Made by a program: the position numbers and the translations under genes. Below the pieces are notes generated by a model. It was given only the letters and a program-made list of their open reading frames with translations, made no database searches and had not been told where the DNA came from. A DNA stretch of 64,000 nt from Leifsonia shinshuensis (GTDB taxonomy: Bacteria > Actinomycetota > Actinomycetes > Actinomycetales > Microbacteriaceae), in NCBI RefSeq assembly GCF_014217625.1, contig NZ_CP043641.1:62001-126000 (forward strand), read 5' to 3'. Each line of letters starts with the position of its first letter. The first letter of the stretch is position 1. Shown here one piece after another: positions 58,324 to 64,000 of this stretch.

Positions 58324-59471
58324 CAGGAGGCGAGGCCACGCACCTCGCGGACGGCGTCCGCGACGGCGGGCGCTACGGCGGCGAGGGCGGCCTCCGTGAC
58401 GTCCGGTCCCCAGGAGAACCGCACCGCCGTGCGGGCCACGTCCTCGTCGTAGCCGAGCGCGAGCAGCACGTGCGAGGCGTCCTCGTTGCCCGCCGCGCAC
58501 GCCGACCCGCTGGAGGACACGATCCCGCGCCGCTCCAGCTCCAGCAGAACCGTCTCGCCGTTGGTGCCGGGGAAGACGAAGGAGGCCGTACCCGGCAGCC
58601 GCGACGACGCGTGCCCGGTCAGCTCCGCCCCGGGCGTCTGCGCCAGCACCGCGGCCGTGAAGGCGTCGCGCGCGGCCGTCGCGCGGGCGGAGTTGGCCTC
58701 CCGGTCGCGCATCGCCAGGCGCGCCGCCGTCGCCAGGGCGACCGCGCCCGCGACGTTCTCGGTCCCCGAACGGCGTCCGCGCTCCTGGCCGCCGCCGTGC
58801 AGCACCGGCTCCAAGGGAAGCCGGCCGCGCACGTATAGCGCCCCGATCCCCTTGGGGGCGCCGATCTTGTGCCCGGAGACGCTGAGCGCGTCGACGCCGA
58901 GCGCGCGGACGTCGAGCGGGAGCCAGCCCGCGGCCTGCACCGCATCGGTATGGAAGGGCACACCTCGATCGTGCGCCAGCGCCGCGAGCTCCGCGACCGG
59001 CTGGATGGTGCCCACCTCGTTGTTGGCGAGCATCACGCTCGCGAGCGTCGTGTCCGGCCGCAGCGCCGCCGCGAAGTCGTCGGGGGAGACCAGGCCGTCG
59101 CGCCCGACCGGGACGTACGTCGCCTCGAAGCCGTGCACGCGCACCAGGTAGTCGACGGAGGCCAGCACCGCCTCGTGCTCGATCGGCGTCGTCACGAGGT
59201 GCCGGCCCCGGGGCGCGCCCAGCGCGATCCCCTTCACGGCGAGGTTGTCGGCCTCCGTGCCTCCCGAGGTGAAGACGACCTCCGACGCCCGGCAGCCGAG
59301 CCACTCCGCGACCGTCGCCCGTGCCGCGGCCAGGGCGCGCGCCGCCGACTCGCCGACCGCGTGGTGGCTGGACGGGTTGCCGAAGTCGCCCGTGAGGTAC
59401 GGCCACATGGCCTCCAGCACCTCGCGGCGCACCGCGGAGGTCGCGGCGGCGTCGAGGTAGAGGGAGGTCAT
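58323..59471 (-). CDS. nifS: Cysteine desulfurase (NifS/IscS family)
   Basis: A 382-aa PLP enzyme that takes sulfur from cysteine. The Schiff-base lysine is K202 (SVSGHKIGAPKG) and the persulfide cysteine C325 (SSSGSACAAG). TSGGTEADN and the N-terminal YLDAAAT complete the site. ATG 59471 follows GGAG. As the last gene of the nadABC operon it most likely loads the [4Fe-4S] cluster of NadA. The closing palindrome overlaps its stop. Confidence 0.93.
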   Translation of the reverse strand: MTSLYLDAAATSAVRREVLEAMWPYLTGDFGNPSSHHAVGESAARALAAARATVAEWLGCRASEVVFTSGGTEADNLAVKGIALGAPRGRHLVTTPIEHEAVLASVDYLVRVHGFEATYVPVGRDGLVSPDDFAAALRPDTTLASVMLANNEVGTIQPVAELAALAHDRGVPFHTDAVQAAGWLPLDVRALGVDALSVSGHKIGAPKGIGALYVRGRLPLEPVLHGGGQERGRRSGTENVAGAVALATAARLAMRDREANSARATAARDAFTAAVLAQTPGAELTGHASSRLPGTASFVFPGTNGETVLLELERRGIVSSSGSACAAGNEDASHVLLALGYDEDVARTAVRFSWGPDVTEAALAAVAPAVADAVREVRGLAS

Positions 59472-59484
59472 GCCTTCGCTCCGG

Positions 59485-60345
59485 TCATGCGTTCTCCAGC
59501 ACCACGTCCAGGCCGAGGTCGAGCGAGCGGACGCTGTGCGTGAGCGCGCCCGACGAGATGACGTCCACTCCGGTCTCCGCGATGTCGCGGACCGTGGCGA
59601 GGCTGACGTTGCCGCTGGCCTCCACGATCGCGCGGCCGCCGACGATGGCCACGCCCTCGCGCAGCTGGTCGAGCGTGAAATTGTCGAGCATGATCGTGTC
59701 CACCCCGGCGGCGAGCACCGGCTCGATCTGGTCGATGCGGTCGACCTCGACCTCCAGGTGCGTGGTGTGCGAGAGCTCGGAGCGCACCCGGCGGAGGGCG
59801 TCGGTGACCGACAGCCCGGACTGCGCCGTGAGGATCGCGAGGTGGTTGTCCTTGGCCATGACGGCGTCCGACAGCGAGTAGCGGTGGTTGTGGCCGCCGC
59901 CGCTGCGGACGGCGTGACGTTCGAACGCGCGCAGGCCCGGCGTGGTCTTGCGGGTGTCCACGATCCGCGCCGAGGTGTGCGCCACCTCCGCGACGAAGGA
60001 CGCGGTGAGGGTCGCGATGCCGGACATCCGCTGCACGAAGTTCAGCGCCACGCGCTCGCCCTGCAGCACGGAGCGGGCCGGGCCGCTCACGGTCGCGAGC
60101 GTGTCGCCCGCGCCGAACGCGTCGCCGTCCGCCACGGCGAGGGTCACCTCGATGGCGGGGTCGGTGAGCGTCATCGCGGCGGTGAAGACGGCCCCTCCGG
60201 AGAAGGTCCCCGGCTCGCGCGCGGACAGCCGCGCTGCGGCATATGCCGTTTCGGGAATGAGCAGCTCGCTGGTCAGGTCTCCCCACGGAGCGTCCTCGAC
60301 GAGAGCGGCTCGGACGACGTCGTGGATGGTCTGGCGGGTCAGCAT
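59485..60345 (-). CDS. nadC: Nicotinate-nucleotide diphosphorylase (carboxylating)
   Basis: NadC makes nicotinate mononucleotide from quinolinate and PRPP. The 286-aa product shows TRKTTPGLRAFERHAVRSGGGHNHRYSLSD (positions about 130-160, with the quinolinate-binding Arg/Lys residues), MLDNF and the SGNVSLATV end of the barrel. It overlaps nadB by 7 bp and is 13 bp from nifS. Confidence 0.95.
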   Translation of the reverse strand: MLTRQTIHDVVRAALVEDAPWGDLTSELLIPETAYAAARLSAREPGTFSGGAVFTAAMTLTDPAIEVTLAVADGDAFGAGDTLATVSGPARSVLQGERVALNFVQRMSGIATLTASFVAEVAHTSARIVDTRKTTPGLRAFERHAVRSGGGHNHRYSLSDAVMAKDNHLAILTAQSGLSVTDALRRVRSELSHTTHLEVEVDRIDQIEPVLAAGVDTIMLDNFTLDQLREGVAIVGGRAIVEASGNVSLATVRDIAETGVDVISSGALTHSVRSLDLGLDVVLENA

Positions 60346-61892
60346 GGAACGGTCACCTCGGTAGGAACGGTCAGGGGTGCGGGCACCGTGTGGCGGGGCG
60401 TGCCCGGCGCGGGAAGCGGGAAGTCGGAACGGAAGTGGGCGCCGCGCGACTCCTCGCGCGACAGGGCGGAGGCGACGACCAGGCGGCCGAGCTGGAGCAG
60501 GTTCGCATCCTCGCCGGGCTCCGGGGTCCGGAAGGCGGCGAGCTCGCGCGCGGCGCGTTCGAGGCCGGCGCGGTCGCGGTGCAGGCCGGCGCCGGTCCAG
60601 AGGATCGACTGGAGGCGAGCGCGGTCGAACGGCCGGTCGCCCTCACCGGCGTCGGCGGTCGCAGCGCTCGCGCTCAGCCCCGGCCCCGCGACCCATGCGG
60701 GCACGTCCGCCCACGGCTCGCCGATCGCCTCGGCGGCGCGGTGCGCGAACACCAGCCCCTCCAGCAGCGAGTTGGAGGCCAGCCGGTTCGCGCCGTGCGC
60801 GCCGGTGCAGGCGACCTCGCCGACGGCGAACAGTCCGGGGACGCTGGTGCGGCCGAGGACGTCGGTCGCGACCCCGCCCATCGCGTAGTGCGCGGCGGGC
60901 GTCACCGGCACCGGCTCGCGGGACCAGTCGATCCCCGCGGCGCGGCAGGCGGCGTCGATGGTGGGGAAGCGGCGGGTGAGGAAGTCCGCGCCGAGCGCCG
61001 TGGCGTCGAGCACGACCGGGAGGCGGTCCTGCGCGGCCATCTCGACCGCGATCCCACGGGCGACGACGTCGCGCGGAGCGAGCTCCGCGTCCGGGTGGAC
61101 GTCGAGCATGAACCGCTCGCCGCGCGCGTTGCGGAGCACCGCGCCCTCGCCGCGCACGGCCTCCGACACGAGGAAGGTGCGGGTGCCGCCGTCCGCGGCG
61201 GGCAGCCGCAGCGCGGTCGGGTGGAACTGCGTGAACTCCAGGTCGGCGAGCAGCGCGCCCGCGCGGTACGCCGCCGCGACGCCGTCGCCCGTCGCGATCT
61301 CGGGGTTGGTCGTGTGCGCGTAGAGCTGACCCCAGCCGCCGGTCGCGAGCACGACGGCGTCGGCGTCGAGCTCCACGTCCGTCCCGTCGGCCAGCCGCAG
61401 CGCGACCCCGGAGGCCGTGCCGTCCGTCACGAGCACGTCGCGGAGGAACGCCCCGGTGATGACGCGGATGCCCGCTGCGCGCACGGCGGCGTCCAGCGCC
61501 CGCTCGATCTCGGCGCCCGTCGCGTCGCCGCCCGCGTGCAGCACGCGGGCGCTGGAGTGCGCGGCCTCGAGTCCGCGCGCCAGTCCGCGACCGTCGCGGT
61601 CGAAGGCGACGCCGAGCGCGATCAGCTCGCGCACCCGTGCCGGACCGTCGCCGCAGAGCGCCTCCACGGCCTCCCGCACGTTCAGCCCGGCGCCGGCGCG
61701 CAGCGTGTCGGCGACGTGGTCGGCGACGCTGTCGTCGGAGAACACCGCCGCGGCGATCCCGCCCTGGGCGTACCGGGTACTGCCGTCGGCGATGCCGCCC
61801 TTGGTCACGATCGTGACGTCGTGGCGCTCGGCCGCCCGCAGTGCGGCGACGAGCCCGGCGATCCCGCTCCCGACGACGACGACGCGGGCCAT
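60339..61892 (-). CDS. nadB: L-aspartate oxidase
   Basis: NadB oxidises L-aspartate to iminoaspartate, which NadA turns into quinolinate. The 517-aa flavoprotein has the FAD motif VVVGSGIAGLVAALRA, a TRYAQGGIAA segment, and EFTQFHPTAL with the succinate-dehydrogenase-like catalytic residues. Ser/Thr-rich GAHGANRLASNSLLEGLVF is diagnostic. It starts one base after the nadA stop and overlaps nadC by 7 bp. Confidence 0.95.
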   Translation of the reverse strand: MARVVVVGSGIAGLVAALRAAERHDVTIVTKGGIADGSTRYAQGGIAAAVFSDDSVADHVADTLRAGAGLNVREAVEALCGDGPARVRELIALGVAFDRDGRGLARGLEAAHSSARVLHAGGDATGAEIERALDAAVRAAGIRVITGAFLRDVLVTDGTASGVALRLADGTDVELDADAVVLATGGWGQLYAHTTNPEIATGDGVAAAYRAGALLADLEFTQFHPTALRLPAADGGTRTFLVSEAVRGEGAVLRNARGERFMLDVHPDAELAPRDVVARGIAVEMAAQDRLPVVLDATALGADFLTRRFPTIDAACRAAGIDWSREPVPVTPAAHYAMGGVATDVLGRTSVPGLFAVGEVACTGAHGANRLASNSLLEGLVFAHRAAEAIGEPWADVPAWVAGPGLSASAATADAGEGDRPFDRARLQSILWTGAGLHRDRAGLERAARELAAFRTPEPGEDANLLQLGRLVVASALSREESRGAHFRSDFPLPAPGTPRHTVPAPLTVPTEVTVPC

Positions 61893-61893
61893 G

Positions 61894-63189
61894 TCAGGCC
61901 GCCATCGTCGTGTCCGGCCGGGCGGCGAGCATGCGCTCCAGCGCCACCCGGGCGGGCGCGGCGACCTCGTCGGCCACGCGCACCTGGTTCACGACCTCGC
62001 CGCGCACCAGGCCCTCGAGCACCCAGGCGAGGTAGCCGGGGTGGATGCGGTACATGGTCGAGCACGGGCAGACGACCGAGTCGAGGCAGAAGATCGTGTG
62101 CTGCGGGTACTCCGCAGCGAGCCTCTGCACCAGGTTGATCTCGGTGCCGATGGCGAAGGTGGAGCCGGCCGGCGCCGCCTGGATCGCCTTGACGATGTAG
62201 TCGGTCGAGCCGTACTCGTCGGCGGCGTCCACGACCTCCATCGGGCACTCGGGGTGCACGATCACGCGCACGCCGGGGAACTCGGCGCGGGCGTGCTCGA
62301 TCTGGCCGACGGTGAAGCGCTTGTGCACCGAGCAGAAGCCGTGCCACAGGATGACCTGCGCCTCGCCCAGCGAGGTCTCGTCGTTGCCGCCGAGCGGCTT
62401 GCGCGGGTTCCAGAGCGGCATGCGCTCGACCGAGACGCCCATCGCCTTCGCGGTGTTGCGGCCGAGGTGCTGGTCCGGGAAGAACAGCACGCGCTGCCCG
62501 CGCTCGAACGCCCACTGGAGGACGGTCGCCGCGTTGGACGAGGTGCACACGATGCCGCCGTGCTCGCCGCAGAACGCCTTGAGCGCCGCCGACGAGTTCA
62601 TGTAGGTGACCGGGATGACCGGCACGCGGCCGTCGGCGTCCGGCTCGGTGCCGTACAGCTCCTCCAGCGCCTCCCAGCACTCCTGCACGGAGTCGAGGTC
62701 CGCCATGTCGGCCATCGAGCAGCCGGCGGCGAGGTTGGGGAGGATGACGTTCTGCTCGGGCCGCGACACGATGTCCGCGGTCTCCGCCATGAAGTGCACG
62801 CCGCAGAACACGATCGTCTCGGCCTCCGGGCGCGCCTTGGCGAAGTTGGCGAGCTGGAACGAGTCGCCCACGAAGTCCGCGAACTGCACGACCTCGTCGC
62901 GCTGGTAGAAGTGGCCCATCACCGCGACCCGGTCGCCGAGGGTCGCCTTGGCGGCACGGATGCGCTCCGCGAGCTCGTCCTTGGACGCGGTGCGGTACTC
63001 CTCCGGCAGCTCGCCCTGCTTCGGCGCGAACGCGGGGATCGGGTCGTCCTGCGAGGCGCCGGGACCGTACGAAGGGGGAGCGGAGTCGAACAGCCAGGGC
63101 CCGTCGGCGAGCTCGGGGGCGCAGGTGGCGCCGTCGATGCTGCCGCTCGAGATGAGCTGGATGGTGGTGTCGACCGATGCGATGGTCAT
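61894..63189 (-). CDS. nadA: Quinolinate synthase
   Basis: NadA condenses iminoaspartate with DHAP to quinolinate using a [4Fe-4S] cluster. The 431-aa product is long, as in actinobacteria. The cluster cysteines are in VFCGVHFMAETA, HPECPMEVVD and VVCPCSTMYRIHP. ATG 63189 overlaps the nrtR stop by ATGA. It needs cysteine desulfurase activity, supplied by nifS at the operon's end. Confidence 0.96.
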   Translation of the reverse strand: MTIASVDTTIQLISSGSIDGATCAPELADGPWLFDSAPPSYGPGASQDDPIPAFAPKQGELPEEYRTASKDELAERIRAAKATLGDRVAVMGHFYQRDEVVQFADFVGDSFQLANFAKARPEAETIVFCGVHFMAETADIVSRPEQNVILPNLAAGCSMADMADLDSVQECWEALEELYGTEPDADGRVPVIPVTYMNSSAALKAFCGEHGGIVCTSSNAATVLQWAFERGQRVLFFPDQHLGRNTAKAMGVSVERMPLWNPRKPLGGNDETSLGEAQVILWHGFCSVHKRFTVGQIEHARAEFPGVRVIVHPECPMEVVDAADEYGSTDYIVKAIQAAPAGSTFAIGTEINLVQRLAAEYPQHTIFCLDSVVCPCSTMYRIHPGYLAWVLEGLVRGEVVNQVRVADEVAAPARVALERMLAARPDTTMAA

Positions 63190-63938
63190 GACTGCTCGCT
63201 TTCCGGGGTGGGACGGTGCTGGCGCAGGCCGACGGGCGGCTGCTGCCGGGGGAGCGGCCCCGCGTCGGCGAGGTCGATCGAGTCGTTGTAGCGGTAGAGC
63301 CGGGGCGGCCGGTGCCGCGTGCCGGTCAGGTAGTCGCCGGTGGCGACGACGGCGCCGGAGGACTCGATGGTCCGCCGGAAGTTGGCCGGGTCGAGGGGGC
63401 GGCCGAGGACCGCCTCGTGCACCTCGCGCAGCTGGGCGAGGGTGAAGCGCTCGCCGAGGAAGGCGTGCGCGATCCGGGAGTACTCCATCTTCGTGCGCAG
63501 CCGCCAGAGGGCGTATTCGACGATCAGCGTGTGGTCGAACGCCAGTTCCGGGAGGTCGTCGGCCGAGAACCAGCCGACGTTCTCGCCGGAGGTCGCCGCC
63601 TCCGCCTCCGCACTGCCGACCAGCGCCCAGTAGACGATGGAGACCACACGCTCGTCGCCGGGGGAGCGCACGGCGTCGCCGAACGTGTAGAGCTGCTCCA
63701 GGTAGCGCGGGGCGAGGCCGGTGGTGTCACCGAGGGTGCGGGCGGCCGCGTAGGCCAGGTCCTCGCCGACGCGCAGGGGACCGCCGGGGAGCGCCCAGCG
63801 CCCTTCGAACGGGGCGCGGATGCGGCGGACCAGCGGCAGCCAGACCTGGGCCCGGCCTCCGGTCAGCTCGTCGGAGCGCAGCGCGAAGATGACCGTCGAG
63901 ACGGCGAGCATCGCACTCGCGCGTTCGTGCTCGGCCAT
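63186..63938 (-). CDS. nrtR: NrtR-type NAD-biosynthesis regulator (degenerate Nudix + wHTH)
   Basis: A 250-aa protein with an N-terminal Nudix fold (about 10-150) and a C-terminal winged helix (about 155-225: TLAQLREVHEAVLGRPLDPANFRR, by position). The Nudix box (53-75) has G-G and E59 but R67-T-L-G-D-T replaces REUxEE, so hydrolase activity is probably lost. NrtR proteins sense ADP-ribose and repress NAD genes; this one heads nadA-nadB-nadC-nifS. ATG 63938 follows GGGAGG. Confidence 0.88.
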   Translation of the reverse strand: MAEHERASAMLAVSTVIFALRSDELTGGRAQVWLPLVRRIRAPFEGRWALPGGPLRVGEDLAYAAARTLGDTTGLAPRYLEQLYTFGDAVRSPGDERVVSIVYWALVGSAEAEAATSGENVGWFSADDLPELAFDHTLIVEYALWRLRTKMEYSRIAHAFLGERFTLAQLREVHEAVLGRPLDPANFRRTIESSGAVVATGDYLTGTRHRPPRLYRYNDSIDLADAGPLPRQQPPVGLRQHRPTPESEQS

Positions 63939-63956
63939 CGCGGCCTCCCGTCCGAC

Positions 63957-64000
63957 TAAAGGTCACCGTGACCCTAAGTTGGAGATCATCTTAGTGTCAT
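63957..64000 (-). promoter_or_regulatory. Candidate NrtR operator of the NAD operon
   Basis: GGTCAC-C-GTGACC (63961-63973) is a perfect palindrome. Its arms extend to TAAAGGTCAC (plus, 63957-63966) and TTAGGGTCAC (minus, 63977-63968), and TTAGTGTCAT (plus, 63991-64000) at the window edge is a third half-site of the same kind. Only a putative link to NrtR. Confidence 0.6.

Overview
The window is a gene-dense stretch of high-GC (roughly 70 %) DNA with short intergenic gaps and many ATGA or GTGA gene overlaps. Gene content points to an actinobacterium of the Microbacteriaceae (Leifsonia-like). The evidence is a class II aldolase next to GlpX, a RamB-type regulator divergent from aceA-aceB, an NrtR-led nadABC-nifS operon, and small DUF7882-type and DUF6264-type proteins otherwise typical of that family. 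The family-level placement is inference from remembered families, not a database search. I see no rRNA, tRNA, CRISPR array, prophage or insertion sequence. No gene-free stretch exceeds 300 bases; the longest (7569-7867) is filled by a palindrome array.

Layout. 1-9.3 kb: xseA and ispH diverge; an unusual HxlR-PP2C fusion faces an NmrA-like oxidoreductase; a membrane protein; fba and glpX diverge; then eight palindromes and rmuC. 9.4-18.4 kb: sugar-porter MFS, DnaQ-like exonuclease, methyltransferase, ychF, DUF427, LON-domain, patatin, sugar acetyltransferase and two GNAT genes. 18.5-20.9 kb: a padR-DUF1048-ABC ATPase-ABC permease operon. 21-31 kb: hydrolase, aquaglyceroporin, a flavin-enzyme pair, MarR, folE-tal opposite a Cys-rich regulator, MgtC-like and MFS genes. 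31-37 kb: small conserved proteins, glutamate decarboxylase, an oxidoreductase, and a NYN/OST-HTH protein coupled to a membrane protein. 37-43.6 kb: aminotransferase, mmsA, pucR, cupin and an amine oxidoreductase, which together look like beta-alanine/polyamine catabolism. 43.8-50.2 kb: a LacI-controlled sugar ABC importer with a cytoplasmic glycoside hydrolase. 50.2-54.8 kb: the glyoxylate shunt with RamB. 54.9-58.2 kb: DUF488, cupin, AhpD-like, DUF1801 and MFS. 58.3-64 kb: the NAD de novo operon nrtR-nadA-nadB-nadC-nifS.

Signals that genes do not explain: (1) a dispersed 17-bp palindrome family (ACATTCG-NNN-CGAATGT), 14 copies at three gene 3' ends, with an asymmetric loop that gives each copy an orientation; (2) a second palindrome family built on AACGGAGGA around the NYN gene, possibly related to repeats near 15.6 kb; (3) at least fourteen genes with a TANNNT-like box 6-8 nt before the start codon, implying widespread leaderless transcription; (4) several operator/regulator pairs that can be read directly (LacI, PadR, MarR, HxlR, NrtR, RamB).
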